From: Ancylomarina subtilis
Lineage (GTDB): Bacteria; Bacteroidota; Bacteroidia; Bacteroidales; Marinifilaceae
Length of the DNA: 64,000 bases
Assembly (NCBI RefSeq): GCF_004217115.1
Contig: NZ_SHKN01000001.1
Location: 747,781 to 811,780, forward strand
Direction: 5' to 3'
A program made the translations under genes and the position numbers. The notes under the pieces are model-generated. The model was not told where the DNA came from and searched no databases. It saw only the letters and a list, made by a program, of their open reading frames with translations. The number at the start of each line of letters is the position of its first letter. Position 1 is the first letter of the stretch. Positions 55,183 through 64,000 of the stretch are shown here, in pieces.

Positions 55183-57492
55183 TTAGAATCCTAAAGCATC
55201 CAAAACCTTCTCGTTTAAATATCGGTTCTTACCGATGTAAGGATAACAGTGAATATGGATGGCAGGATTGAAATTCATTTCAATTATTGCATAGTTTTCC
55301 TCAGTAGCCTCGGCGTTCACATCCAGAATCATCATATCCAAACCTGTGATTTCTACATCTAAAGCCTGGGTTGCTTTCACTGCAATATCTTTATACGACT
55401 GATGGATATCATCTGTAAAATCGATACTATCGCCTCCCGTACTAATATTTGAGTTCTCCCTTAAATAAACAATCTCGTCCTTTTCAGGAACTGAATCAAA
55501 AGTTAAGTTCTGATCGGCTAAAAACATAGCCTCGGCTTCCCCTAAACTGATTTTTTCAAGCGGTGTCACATAACCTTTACCCCGAAGCGGATCTTGATTT
55601 TTCAGCTCAACCAACTCGCGTATAGATTTTTGTCCATCTCCCTTAACATTGGCGGGCACACGGTGTAGAATTCCCACAACCTGATCTCCCATGACAAAAA
55701 ATCGAAACTCTCTTCCAGGAACAAAATCTTCTATCAGAATACTATTATCATGTTCAAAGGCAATTTCAACAGCTCGCTGATAAACCTTTTCCCTATTATT
55801 TTCCTTCAGAATGCTAATACCTAGACCAAAATTGGTGGACTTCGGTTTAATCACAATAGCACGACCTTCAAAAAGTTCAAAATCAGAAAGCGCCTTCTCT
55901 TTTGATAAATAATTCATTCCACCCGGCACACTTATTCCTGATTCTTTCAGAATAGTCTTGGTAACCAACTTATTTTCCATCATAAGCACCGAACTGTAAT
56001 TATCCAGAGATGTCCGAGTCGCCTGCATCACATACTCAACCTTATCTCCCTGCTTGAGACGGACAAAATTTTCATTCTGATCCAAAATTTCAAATTCAAC
56101 CCCCCGACGCAATGCCGCTTTTAAAAGAAGTTGAGTTGAAAGTTCCAAATTCTCAAATCCATGAAATCGGAAACTGCTTAGTTCTGTATCAGCCTGATAT
56201 TTCCTTGCCATATCCATATGAAATGCTATAAAACCATTCTTATGAATATCCTCTCTAATTTTTAATGATGTTCTTTCAAGAGAACCATTCAGTAGGTTTT
56301 CACAATATTTCATTGCTGAAACATAAGCTGCATTCTCCGACAATTGAGAAACAGTCATAAAATTCTGCATCTCCTTATAAATCTCACGACCAAAATCCTG
56401 AACAGAAATATCGTTTCCTTCGAAAGAGTGTAATTTCAGCTCTGACTTCAAACCATAACAGGCCACAAGATCCTGATTATTTGCTGCAATTATCTGTTGT
56501 TTTTCATCGTACACTTCGGGTTCGCAACGAAATAAACAATGCAATAAAAACAGATGAACCAGATACAAGCTGTCTTTTGAAATACCCACTTTCTCATATG
56601 GATTTAAATCCAGCAAACGAACCTCTACATGTGATATATCTTTATTTGCATCGAACTTAAGCCTTATGGGTAAATAAAGCTCCTCGTCCCCAACCAGTCT
56701 TCCTTCGGCAACCAAATTCGAAACTGATTTTGTAAAACCATCCAGACTATTGAAATCGACAAAAAATTCTTCTTCATTTCTATAGCCTCCCGAACTGGTC
56801 CGAATTGATACAGCGTTACCACAAGTTACTTGCTTTCTCTCACCCGTTTTTAATGACTTCATCTTAAAAGAAGGATCGGACACAGGACTAGAGCCCAAAA
56901 GCCAAACCAAAAACCAACGATATCGCATAAAATTACGCAGCATCTTCAAATACAAAGCTTCTCTGAATGCCTCAGCATCACCATCGGGACAGCAAATTTT
57001 CACAAGTTTTCTGAGCAGACGATCTGACAAAGAAAAATTATAATGAATCCCCGTTAACATTTGTCTTTCACGACCATAACGTTGTGCTAAAACCTCTCGG
57101 TATTTTTCCTTACTAACTCCCTTATCGCCGAATTGCGCTATGGGAATATCCTCCTCATTGGGCAACAATGGAGGTAATGACTGTGGCCATAAAAGTTCGT
57201 CACCAATATTCTGTGAAACAACATCATGCAAAGTTTCCAAAAACCCATGCACCTCTTCAATACTATCCAAGGGAGGGGTAATCATCTCAACTTGAGATTC
57301 TGAAAAGTCAGTCGTGATATAAGGATGTTTAAACTTATCACCCAGAATATTGGGATGTGGCGTGGTCGCCATCCGTCCGTTTTTATCCACACGCACATTT
57401 TCCTTTTCGATGCCAAACTTTCCATCACAAATACTGCTACGAATACTTTTGTTTTCTAACAGTTCAAACAGGTTTTTATGAATTGTTTTCAT
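55183..57492 (-). CDS. gshF: Bifunctional glutamate--cysteine ligase/glutathione synthetase (GshAB/GshF)
   Basis: 769-residue fusion making glutathione from Glu, Cys and Gly. The N-terminal half (to about residue 400) is a GCS-type ligase (FGIEKENVRVDKNGRMATTPHP, TTDFSESQVEMITPPLD, GIHYNFS). The C-terminal half is an ATP-grasp domain (MMENKLVTKTILKESGISVPGG, VIKPKSTNFGLGISI, DFVPGREFRFFVMG). This GshF type occurs in various bacteria including Bacteroidota. The start is preceded by an overlapping four-codon mini-ORF and an SD-sequestering hairpin. It follows the MATE gene by 122 bp on the same strand. Confidence 0.95.
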   Translation of the reverse strand: MKTIHKNLFELLENKSIRSSICDGKFGIEKENVRVDKNGRMATTPHPNILGDKFKHPYITTDFSESQVEMITPPLDSIEEVHGFLETLHDVVSQNIGDELLWPQSLPPLLPNEEDIPIAQFGDKGVSKEKYREVLAQRYGRERQMLTGIHYNFSLSDRLLRKLVKICCPDGDAEAFREALYLKMLRNFMRYRWFLVWLLGSSPVSDPSFKMKSLKTGERKQVTCGNAVSIRTSSGGYRNEEEFFVDFNSLDGFTKSVSNLVAEGRLVGDEELYLPIRLKFDANKDISHVEVRLLDLNPYEKVGISKDSLYLVHLFLLHCLFRCEPEVYDEKQQIIAANNQDLVACYGLKSELKLHSFEGNDISVQDFGREIYKEMQNFMTVSQLSENAAYVSAMKYCENLLNGSLERTSLKIREDIHKNGFIAFHMDMARKYQADTELSSFRFHGFENLELSTQLLLKAALRRGVEFEILDQNENFVRLKQGDKVEYVMQATRTSLDNYSSVLMMENKLVTKTILKESGISVPGGMNYLSKEKALSDFELFEGRAIVIKPKSTNFGLGISILKENNREKVYQRAVEIAFEHDNSILIEDFVPGREFRFFVMGDQVVGILHRVPANVKGDGQKSIRELVELKNQDPLRGKGYVTPLEKISLGEAEAMFLADQNLTFDSVPEKDEIVYLRENSNISTGGDSIDFTDDIHQSYKDIAVKATQALDVEITGLDMMILDVNAEATEENYAIIEMNFNPAIHIHCYPYIGKNRYLNEKVLDALGF

Positions 57493-57535
57493 AGAATTAT
57501 CATTTCTTATTTAACCTCCTGTTGTTCACGGAGGT
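57489..57535 (-). promoter_or_regulatory. gshF leader: SD hairpin and overlapping mini-ORF
   Basis: On the minus strand ACCTCC (57535-57530) pairs with GGAGGT (57519-57514) around a 10-nt loop. The GGAGG is an unusually strong SD for this phylum and precedes ATG ATA ATT CTA TGA (57503-57489, MIIL), whose stop overlaps the gshF ATG (57492-57490). This could make gshF translation depend on the mini-ORF and the hairpin. Confidence 0.5.
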
Positions 57536-57614
57536 GGTAGCTAAGCCATAATCTACAGGCTATTCACTACATCTATTGGTCGAATACTTTTTTTGTCTTA
57601 CTCCTATTAAAAAG

Positions 57615-59003
57615 CTAACTATCAGTGATTGCTTTACCGAATTTAAAAACTTTTTCAAATCTCAAATTATTCTTTCTAAAATAAGCTTTTAAAATGAAAA
57701 ACAGGATCACCCCCTTTAAAATACTTGTTCCACTGATGCTCCACCAAACTCCATTTAAACTGAGAAAAGTGAAAAAGCCCAACAAATAAGCACCAGGGAC
57801 TCGCAGACTCGTCAAAACCACGCTCAATATAGCTGGCACATAAGTTTTCCCAACACCATGAAAAACGGCTGCAGCAATCATTTCCATACACATAAACAAC
57901 TGTGAAATGGATAAAATCATCAGGTAATCTTTCCCCATTGCAATACTCTCTTTTTCGGGGACAAATATGGAAAATAAGGTTTCCGGAATTAGTACAAACA
58001 TAAGTGTTGTCACCACCCCTACCGAAAATGCAATCTGCCAGGCAGCTTTAAATACTTTAGGTAATTCCTCCATCTTTTTTGCACCGTAATGCTTTCCAAC
58101 CGTAATTGTGACGGCCTGCATAATGCCACCTACAATCATAAAGGTAAAGGCCTCTATCTGAACGCCAATCTTCTGAACTGCAATAGCCGTCGGTCCCCAT
58201 TCAGCAATGATACGCCCCATTACAATATAAATAAGGGTAAACGAAATACGCTGAAATGCAGCTGGAAAGCCAACGATAAGAAAAGATTTGATTTTATCGA
58301 AATGTGGCAGATAGCCTTTAAACTTTATAGAAGAACAACGCTTCAAAGCAAAAATAAAATACAAAAGTGAAATGCTACGCCCGATAATTGTGGCATAAGC
58401 CGCCCCGTCTACGCCCAAATCAAGCACAAAAATAAAGATCGGATCTAATAAAATATTTAGTGACGTTCCAACGAGACTGGCCTTGAGCGAGGTTTTGGTC
58501 TTACCATGTGCATTAAAAACTGAGATAAACAGAAGATTCATGAAATTCAGAACCGCTCCCCAGGCAGCAATACTCAGGTAGGATGTAGCCATCTCGTTAA
58601 CATGAACATCCTTCATGTGGAAAAAGGCAATAAATTCACTGGGCCACATCAAAAGTATGGATGTAAAAATTGCCGAAAGCAAACTCACTCCCCAAAGACC
58701 TGCTATGGTATAACGGCTTGCCCCCTCATGATCCTCAGCTCCTAAAGAATGTGCAATCTTAACGTTAACTCCTACCGTAATAACTGAAGCTAAAGCCCAG
58801 CCTAAATTGATAAAAAAACCTGCGGTTCCAACTGCTGCAACAGCACCACTCCCCAATTCCCCGACCCAAATCATGTCAGTAAGGTTGTAGGCTGTATGTA
58901 AAAGATGAGCTCCAATTATGGGTAGAGCCAGAATCATCAGATCTTTACCCACCTTAGAAAGAGACAATTGCCTCTGAATATTCTTTATTAATCTATTTAT
59001 CAT
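57615..59003 (-). CDS. MATE family efflux transporter
   Basis: 462-residue polytopic protein with about 12 transmembrane helices in two homologous halves, of the multidrug and toxin extrusion family (LALPIIGAHLLHTAYNLTDMIWVGELGSGAVAAVGTAG; second half starting near residue 230 with FLIVGFPAAFQRISFTLIYIVMG). Exports cationic drugs or metabolites using H+ or Na+. Substrate unknown. Same strand as gshF, 122 bp upstream, so co-transcription is possible; regulation not evident. Confidence 0.94.
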   Translation of the reverse strand: MINRLIKNIQRQLSLSKVGKDLMILALPIIGAHLLHTAYNLTDMIWVGELGSGAVAAVGTAGFFINLGWALASVITVGVNVKIAHSLGAEDHEGASRYTIAGLWGVSLLSAIFTSILLMWPSEFIAFFHMKDVHVNEMATSYLSIAAWGAVLNFMNLLFISVFNAHGKTKTSLKASLVGTSLNILLDPIFIFVLDLGVDGAAYATIIGRSISLLYFIFALKRCSSIKFKGYLPHFDKIKSFLIVGFPAAFQRISFTLIYIVMGRIIAEWGPTAIAVQKIGVQIEAFTFMIVGGIMQAVTITVGKHYGAKKMEELPKVFKAAWQIAFSVGVVTTLMFVLIPETLFSIFVPEKESIAMGKDYLMILSISQLFMCMEMIAAAVFHGVGKTYVPAILSVVLTSLRVPGAYLLGFFTFLSLNGVWWSISGTSILKGVILFFILKAYFRKNNLRFEKVFKFGKAITDS

Positions 59004-59319
59004 TCGTGCCTTACCTCTCTTCAGTCCTGGATGAGTTATAAAATCACGCTTCCGCGCATATTCTCACAAATGTATCTAATGCAATTCGATTGGCAAAATT
59101 CAACTAAATTTTAACTAATTATTAATTAAGCCAATTCAAAATACCAGATTCAGACTTACTAATTTAATTAGAATTTATTCACTAATGAAAGCAAAGCTAA
59201 GTCCAAAAGAATATCGTTTTGAAATTTTGTCAGTATCTCTAATATTAATCTGCCTATTTTATTAATTTCGTTGTTCAATAATCAATGAACTTCCGGAACG
59301 AATATTCAAACGCATCATC
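59004..59319. other. Divergent intergenic region between MATE and recQ genes
   Basis: 316 bp between the divergent MATE and recQ genes. AT-rich; no recognised promoter pair, repeat or reading frame. Confidence 0.6.
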
Positions 59320-61248
59320 ATGATACATCAGCTTCTTAAACAACAATTTGGCTTTCAAACATTCGGCAAAGGCCAGGAAGAAGTGATTACTAAAATTACC
59401 CATAGAGAATCTGCAATAGCTATTTTCCCTACGGGATCCGGAAAATCATTGTGTTATCAGTTGCCTGCGCTTACGCTTCCCAACCTAACTTTGGTTGTTT
59501 CACCTCTCCTGGCTTTGATTCAAGATCAACTTGATTTTCTACACTCAAAAAACATTTCAGCCGTTCGTATTGATTCCAGTCTCTCGAGAGAAGAGGAAAT
59601 GGAAGTAATGAAAGGAATCAAAGAAAACAAGCATAAAATTTTAATGATCTCAGTAGAGCGCTTTAAAAATGAGCGTTTTCGACGCTTTTTAAAAGAGATT
59701 CCAATTTCCTTGCTTGTTGTGGACGAAGCCCATTGCATTTCAGAATGGGGACATAATTTCCGTCCGGATTATTTAAAACTTCCTGCTTATCAAAAAGAAT
59801 TCAATATCGAACAAAGCCTCTTATTAACCGCAACCGCTACACCCAAGGTTATTGAGGATATGTGTTACAAGTTCGATATTGCAAGAGAGAATGTCAGCAT
59901 CACAGGCTTCTACCGTTCAAACTTGAATTTGCAAGTAATTCCCGTCAAACAATCTGATAAAAACCAGGTTTTAGCTGAGACCCTTTCAAACAAAAAAAAG
60001 GAAGCCAGCATCATCTATGTCACACTGCAAAAAACGGCAGAAGATGTGGCTCACTTTCTGAGTTCAACGGGTATTGCTGCTACGGCCTATCACGCCGGTT
60101 TAAAAAATGAATTGAGGGAAGAGATCCAAAATCGTTTTATGAAAGGTGAAATCAATTGCGTTGTAGCAACCATTGCATTTGGAATGGGAATTGACAAAAG
60201 CGATATCCGTAACGTGATTCATTACGATCTTCCAAAATCCATTGAAAATTACTCACAGGAAATCGGACGGGCTGGTCGTGACAATCAAGCAGCCAACTGT
60301 TTGGTTTTAGCCAATCGGGATAATGTTAACATTCTGGAGAATTTTGTTTACGGCGATACGCCTGAATACGAAGGCATCAAAAAACTACTGGAAATTATTA
60401 AGAATGCAGGTGAACTCTGGGATGTCAGGTTGATGAATCTTCCTGCTCTTTGCAACATTCGAATGTTACCTATTAAAACTTTACTGGTTTATCTTGAAAT
60501 AATGGGTATTCTTAAACCTCTAAACGCCTACTTTGCATCGTATCGCTTTGCTTTGAATATTGATGAACAAAGCATTATCAACAAATTCAAAGGTGAAAGA
60601 AAAGAGTTCATACAGGAAATATTTAATTCCTGTTCGAAGGCCAGAAAATGGTGGACGGTTGACTTTGATAACATCAAACAAAACCCCAAACTCGATCGTC
60701 AACGTATCATTGCAGCTTTGGAATATTTTAGCGAACAAGGCTGGCTGATTTTAGAAGCCTCACAAATGGCCGACGTTTTTTCTATACTTCAACCCCAGTT
60801 CGAAACTGAAAAATTGGCTTTGGATCTATTCGAAAAATTCAAATTGAAAGAAAGTGCTGAAGTCAAGCGTATCGAAAGCATGATTGCCTTATTTGAATCG
60901 GAATCCTGTTTGAGTACACGATTAGCCGCTTATTTTGGTGAAACATTAGCCATAAATGAATGTGGACACTGCTCTGTTTGTTCATCGGGAGGTGTCAAAG
61001 TGGCCCAAAGCGACGCATTAGCTCATTTGGAAACTTTCAATTTCAGTGATCTGACGGAAAAACTACGTTCCAGTCTTAAGGAGAAAGAAAGCCCGGAATT
61101 AATCACGAAGTTTTTATGTGGCATCTACACACCTAAATTCACAACGATTAAAGCTAAAGGAATGCCAGGCTTTGCACAACTGGAGCGCTATCGCTATCAG
61201 GATGTGATGAACTGGGTGAAAGCAAATCAAAAAGTTGGAAAAGTTTAA
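59320..61248 (+). CDS. recQ: RecQ-family ATP-dependent DNA helicase
   Basis: 3'-5' DNA helicase. Motif I PTGSGKSLCYQLPAL, motif II DEAHCISEWGHNFRPDY, motif III LLTATATPKV, motif VI YSQEIGRAGRDNQ. The RQC-like zinc region is reduced to late cysteines (ECGHCSVC) and no HRDC domain is apparent; 642 residues, i.e. a short RecQ. Involved in repair and restart by family. It starts 316 bp from the divergent MATE gene and runs convergent to the LytTR gene with only 20 bp between stops. Confidence 0.92.
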   Translation: MIHQLLKQQFGFQTFGKGQEEVITKITHRESAIAIFPTGSGKSLCYQLPALTLPNLTLVVSPLLALIQDQLDFLHSKNISAVRIDSSLSREEEMEVMKGIKENKHKILMISVERFKNERFRRFLKEIPISLLVVDEAHCISEWGHNFRPDYLKLPAYQKEFNIEQSLLLTATATPKVIEDMCYKFDIARENVSITGFYRSNLNLQVIPVKQSDKNQVLAETLSNKKKEASIIYVTLQKTAEDVAHFLSSTGIAATAYHAGLKNELREEIQNRFMKGEINCVVATIAFGMGIDKSDIRNVIHYDLPKSIENYSQEIGRAGRDNQAANCLVLANRDNVNILENFVYGDTPEYEGIKKLLEIIKNAGELWDVRLMNLPALCNIRMLPIKTLLVYLEIMGILKPLNAYFASYRFALNIDEQSIINKFKGERKEFIQEIFNSCSKARKWWTVDFDNIKQNPKLDRQRIIAALEYFSEQGWLILEASQMADVFSILQPQFETEKLALDLFEKFKLKESAEVKRIESMIALFESESCLSTRLAAYFGETLAINECGHCSVCSSGGVKVAQSDALAHLETFNFSDLTEKLRSSLKEKESPELITKFLCGIYTPKFTTIKAKGMPGFAQLERYRYQDVMNWVKANQKVGKV

Positions 61249-61268
61249 ATATCTGATTGATATTTTGT

Positions 61269-61982
61269 TTACAAATTCATTTTCTCTTTTAAACTATTGC
61301 GATACGATCGGCCCACGGGAAACTCTTTCCCTTTTAAATAAACCCTATTACCAGAGATCGATTCTATTTTGATTAAGGGAACAATAAACTGACGATGAAT
61401 GCGAATAAACTTATCCGATGGTAGCAATTCAATAAGATGAGAAAGGGTCTCCCGACTCACTAGCTTTTTCCCCTCATATCGACAGATGACGTAGTCACCA
61501 AAACTTTCAAAATATTCGAGTTTACTCAAATCTAAACGCACAATTTTCTTATCAACTTTTAAATTGAGAACCTCCTCTTTTAAAGGTAAACTCACGATCT
61601 GTTCTCTGCTTGACTTTTGTCTGTCATGGTAACGATTGATTGCCCGAGCCATTCTCTCAAGTGAAATGGGTTTCACGAGGTAATCGACCACATCCAAATC
61701 AAAAGCTTCCACCGCATAATTACGGTAAGCCGTTGTAAAGATAAGAGCAGGTGGCGTTTTTAATGATTTCAGGAATTGCAAACCATTAATCTGAGGCATC
61801 TCAATATCTGAAAAAATTAAATCAACCGGATGCTCCCTCAGAAAACTCATCGCCGATGGAGCGGATTGAAACCTGCCCACAATCTCCATTTCGGGAAAAC
61901 TCGCCAAATGCCTTTCAATGACACGAATGGCAATGGGTTCATCATCTAACAACAGACATTTTATTTTTTGCATATCTATCAT
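61269..61982 (-). CDS. LytTR response regulator
   Basis: 237 residues. Receiver domain at about 6-120 with acid pocket D13/D14, phospho-acceptor D59 (LIFSDIEMPQINGL), and TTAYRNYAVEAFDLDVVDYLVKPI; LytTR DNA-binding domain at about 135-235 (LEYFESFGDYVICRYEGKKLVSRETLSHLIELLPSDKFIRIHRQFIVPL). Its ATG (61982) lies directly after the stop codon of the histidine kinase gene, forming a two-gene operon. Targets are unknown; membrane-related genes are common for LytS/LytTR systems. Confidence 0.95.
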   Translation of the reverse strand: MIDMQKIKCLLLDDEPIAIRVIERHLASFPEMEIVGRFQSAPSAMSFLREHPVDLIFSDIEMPQINGLQFLKSLKTPPALIFTTAYRNYAVEAFDLDVVDYLVKPISLERMARAINRYHDRQKSSREQIVSLPLKEEVLNLKVDKKIVRLDLSKLEYFESFGDYVICRYEGKKLVSRETLSHLIELLPSDKFIRIHRQFIVPLIKIESISGNRVYLKGKEFPVGRSYRNSLKEKMNL

Positions 61983-63119
61983 TTAAATTATCGTCAATCT
62001 CAATTCCACATCAAAACAGCCATCATCCTGTTTGATATTTAATTCATGCCTTGCCGGATAGATTAGTTCAAGTCGTTTACGAAGATTTTCCAACCCAATT
62101 CCCCCATTTCCTTTAGAAGCATTGGTGATTCGAATCGGATTTTTAATCCTAAAACAAAAATCATCGTCTAAATCAAGATGTATTGCAATAGTACTCGCCA
62201 CATCATCTTTTCTATCGGTATGCTTAAAGGCATTCTCAACCAAAGGCAAAAGCAGCAAAGGCGCTATCATTTCGTTCATTTGCTTGCCAACTTCAAGATC
62301 GATATCCAGAAAAATTGCTTCACCAAAACGTCCCTTTTGAATGTTTGCATAATTTTCAACCAATTCAATCTCTTTATATATGGGAACAAATTTGGTATTG
62401 CATCCATAAAGCGTATAATCCAATATTTCAGAAAGAAGCATAATCATCCGAGGCGTTTCTTCTGACTTTTCAAGACTCAATCCATAAATACTATTTAAGG
62501 AGTTGAATAAAAAATGAGGATTGACTTGAGCTTTCAATAAATTTAATTCTGCCTCCTTAAGACGCAATTCAGTCTCTACCTTTATCTTATCCTGTTGTTC
62601 TCTTAATCGTTGTTCTTGCAAACTTCTTTGAAGCTGGCGATAGGCAACTCCAACCAAAATCACAAAGTATAAACCAACGAGAAAAAAACGCACATCCATG
62701 GTTGCAGGATCAATTCCCACAAGAGAATAATTCCAAACTAAAACAAAAAGACCTGCAATGATTAAAGTTTCAATACTCAGAGATAAACACAGCAGGTAAA
62801 ATAGATACAAGCCAAACCTAAAATAACGCTTGGTTAATAAGTAACGTGGAATTATAAAATTATTTAAAATACGCGTACAAACGTAAGCAAGAGGCACAAA
62901 ACAAAGACAAAAAATTAATGCATTATAATAATCCTGGCTATACAAACCGAAAAAGACAGATATAAACAAAAAAGCCATAGACCAAGTCAACAGAGATAGA
63001 GCTGTTCTTCTCCAGTTTACAAGATTCCTATTAAGCAAAGTTGAAATTTTCATCATAGCAGTTACGAAAATAGATATTTTAGTCTGAAGCAAAAACCTTT
63101 TACTTATGATATACGACAA
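61983..63119 (-). CDS. LytS-type sensor histidine kinase
   Basis: 378 residues. Four or five transmembrane helices in residues about 35-165, a coiled linker (QRSLQEQRLREQQDKIKVETELRLKEAEL), and the His_kinase domain with NPHFLFNSLNSIYGL (phosphorylated His) followed by an HATPase with PLLLLPLVENAFKH and GGIGLENLRKRLELIYP. The 379-codon frame starts MSYIISKRF; a Met 22 residues in (MMKIST) is possible. Partner of the adjacent LytTR regulator. The signal sensed is unknown. Confidence 0.92.
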   Translation of the reverse strand: MSYIISKRFLLQTKISIFVTAMMKISTLLNRNLVNWRRTALSLLTWSMAFLFISVFFGLYSQDYYNALIFCLCFVPLAYVCTRILNNFIIPRYLLTKRYFRFGLYLFYLLCLSLSIETLIIAGLFVLVWNYSLVGIDPATMDVRFFLVGLYFVILVGVAYRQLQRSLQEQRLREQQDKIKVETELRLKEAELNLLKAQVNPHFLFNSLNSIYGLSLEKSEETPRMIMLLSEILDYTLYGCNTKFVPIYKEIELVENYANIQKGRFGEAIFLDIDLEVGKQMNEMIAPLLLLPLVENAFKHTDRKDDVASTIAIHLDLDDDFCFRIKNPIRITNASKGNGGIGLENLRKRLELIYPARHELNIKQDDGCFDVELRLTII

Positions 63120-63371
63120 ACAGCCAAATTATAAGCTTAACGACAAAACAATATCATTTACATGATCGAAGAAACCTTTTACACATCACACACAAACCTC
63201 CAACAAACAAAGCATTATGATACAACATCATAAAATTCGTATAACATATGAAAACGATTGACTTGTATATAAAAAACAACTTAACCTTATTTATATGTTA
63301 TTCATCTTAACTCTTTACCTATTAAACGCAATAAATTTGAAAAGAAATTAACAAGCGATAGGTTTGATTCG

Positions 63372-63379
63372 TATTTTTG
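63372..63379 (+). promoter_or_regulatory. -7 promoter element for the ExbB-like gene
   Basis: TATTTTTG, a perfect TAnnTTTG match, 22 nt before the start codon at 63401; no clear -33 TTTG at the right distance. Confidence 0.45.
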
Positions 63380-63400
63380 TTTAACCTAAACTTTTAAAAC

Positions 63401-63772
63401 ATGATCGATCTTTTCTTTCAAGGCGGTACCCTATTCATGACTGTTATAGTGCTTACCGGACTGGGCGCCATTATATGGTCACTATTAACTTTAATCAAGT
63501 TTCTAAAACTTGGTTTTGTTACGAAACGACATTTAGATGCCATTTTATTCTTAGGAAGTATAAGTTTTTTCCTCGGCCTTCTTGGTCAAGGTATAGGCCT
63601 TTCAAATGCCCTTAATTCCATTCAAGATGTCCCATCAGTTTCACCAGCAGCAGTTGTTGGCGGATTAAAAGTAAGTATGATCCCACCTTTAACAGGTGCC
63701 ATACTATTCTCTGTCGCGGGCATTTTCTGGTTCATTTTACATTACATGAATGCTAGAAAACAAGAAGCTTAG
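63401..63772 (+). CDS. Small MotA/TolQ/ExbB-like membrane protein
   Basis: 123 residues with three hydrophobic segments (about 10-32, 48-67, 88-112). The N terminus IDLFFQGGTLFMTVIVLTGLGAIIWSLLTLIKFL and the later VGGLKVSMIPPLTGAILFSVAGIFWF are the pattern of the MotA/TolQ/ExbB proton-channel superfamily, but the protein is half the usual length and has no partner ExbD/TolR gene beside it. Inner membrane; a stand-alone function is not known. A terminator follows at 63807. Confidence 0.8.
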   Translation: MIDLFFQGGTLFMTVIVLTGLGAIIWSLLTLIKFLKLGFVTKRHLDAILFLGSISFFLGLLGQGIGLSNALNSIQDVPSVSPAAVVGGLKVSMIPPLTGAILFSVAGIFWFILHYMNARKQEA

Positions 63773-63806
63773 AAAGCCACTGGGACTAAAATAACCTACT
63801 AATTTA

Positions 63807-63840
63807 GCCACAATTTCAATATTGAGATTGTGGCATTTTT
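63807..63840 (+). terminator. Terminator after the ExbB-like gene
   Basis: GCCACAAT (63807-63814) pairs with ATTGTGGC (63827-63834), with an inner TCAAT/ATTGA helix, then ATTTTT. Confidence 0.8.
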
Positions 63841-63914
63841 ATGAAAGCCTTCAATTCAACACTTTTCAGCTACCCCATCATTCTTTTGGCTTTCCGACCT
63901 TTTTTCAACATAAA

Positions 63915-63945
63915 TTTCTTCTTTCGGCGAATTTGGCTTCCTTTG
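63915..63945 (+). promoter_or_regulatory. Possible promoter for a gene running off the window end
   Basis: TTTC (63915-63918), a 19-bp spacer and TTCCTTTG (63938-63945, one mismatch to TAnnTTTG), followed by an ATG at 63962. Confidence 0.35.
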
Positions 63946-63961
63946 TGCAAAATTTTATAAT

Positions 63962-64000
63962 ATGCCAATAAAACGTCATCCCAACTTACCTTTTGCGCCT
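63962..64000 (+). CDS. Possible 5' end of a CDS cut by the window edge
   Basis: ATG 63962 opens a frame reading MPIKRHPNLPFAP up to the edge. Starts of this kind (MPIKRHxxL) occur in small hemerythrin-like proteins of Bacteroidota, but 13 residues are far too few to assign a family. A promoter-like sequence precedes it. Confidence 0.35.
   Translation, partial: MPIKRHPNLPFAP

Overview
This 64 kb window is AT-rich chromosomal DNA that looks like a Bacteroidota (Bacteroidetes) genome, probably a marine or anaerobic Bacteroidales/Marinilabiliales-type organism. The genus cannot be fixed from the sequence alone. The main reasons are Bacteroidota-type -7 promoter elements (TAnnTTTG), few Shine-Dalgarno sequences, family content typical of the phylum (DUF4251, DUF4469-like, Mut7-C, a ~1,100-residue SecA, LytTR/LytS pairs, FN3 lipoproteins), and mitochondrial-type citrate synthase and aconitase side by side. 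I found no rRNA, tRNA, CRISPR array or intact insertion sequence.

Layout. 0.3-4.4 kb: TatD-like hydrolase, TcdA, Ogt and an unusual NPD-like flavoprotein candidate. 4.5-8.1 kb: gltA and acnA on the minus strand. 8.7-14.5 kb: phosphoesterase, prfC, thioesterase, DUF4251 protein, then asnA behind an elaborate leader, an SRPBCC protein and a DUF2892 protein. 14.6-18.2 kb: CPA2-type antiporter, a small protein, a coiled-coil lipoprotein and a NUDIX hydrolase. 18.3-24.4 kb: an accessory region built by segmental duplication, with two DUF4469-like paralogues, a long FN3 lipoprotein and a decayed fragment of it. 24.8-31.8 kb: DUF1971 cupin, ABC exporter, Mut7-C protein, a secreted protein flanked by REP-like repeats, a Schlafen/AlbA_2 protein, a 21-bp periodic repeat and a frameshifted helical-protein gene. 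31.9-37.9 kb: hybrid histidine kinase, a three-domain RidA fusion, and a QorB/HxlR divergent pair. 38.0-42.6 kb: heme genes hemA, hemC, hemB, hemE. 42.8-50.9 kb: TPR protein, fructosamine kinase-like protein, LMW-PTP, zinc ribbon, lgt, secA and two lipoproteins. 50.9-64 kb: alpha-amylase, ferritin, class I fumarase, gshAB fusion, MATE pump, recQ, LytTR/LytS pair, ExbB-like membrane protein and possibly the start of another gene.

The most interesting element is upstream of asnA (12181-12533). A promoter is followed by two successive short reading frames crammed with asparagine codons (7 Asn in 24 residues, then 7 Asn in 15). Each is followed by an intrinsic terminator whose 5' arm can instead pair with a segment at the end of, or just after, the leader peptide. 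This is the geometry of ribosome-mediated transcription attenuation, present twice in tandem, sensing Asn-tRNA supply for asparagine synthetase A.

Other points of note are the single-chain RidA trimer, the mitochondrial-like TCA pair without an icd gene between them, the duplicated and decaying DUF4469/FN3 locus, a T9-tract frameshift, a heme cluster lacking hemD, twin palindromic operators before the amylase gene, a QorR-type operator, an SD-sequestering hairpin with an overlapping mini-ORF before gshAB, and a family of nearly identical terminator hairpins used four times.
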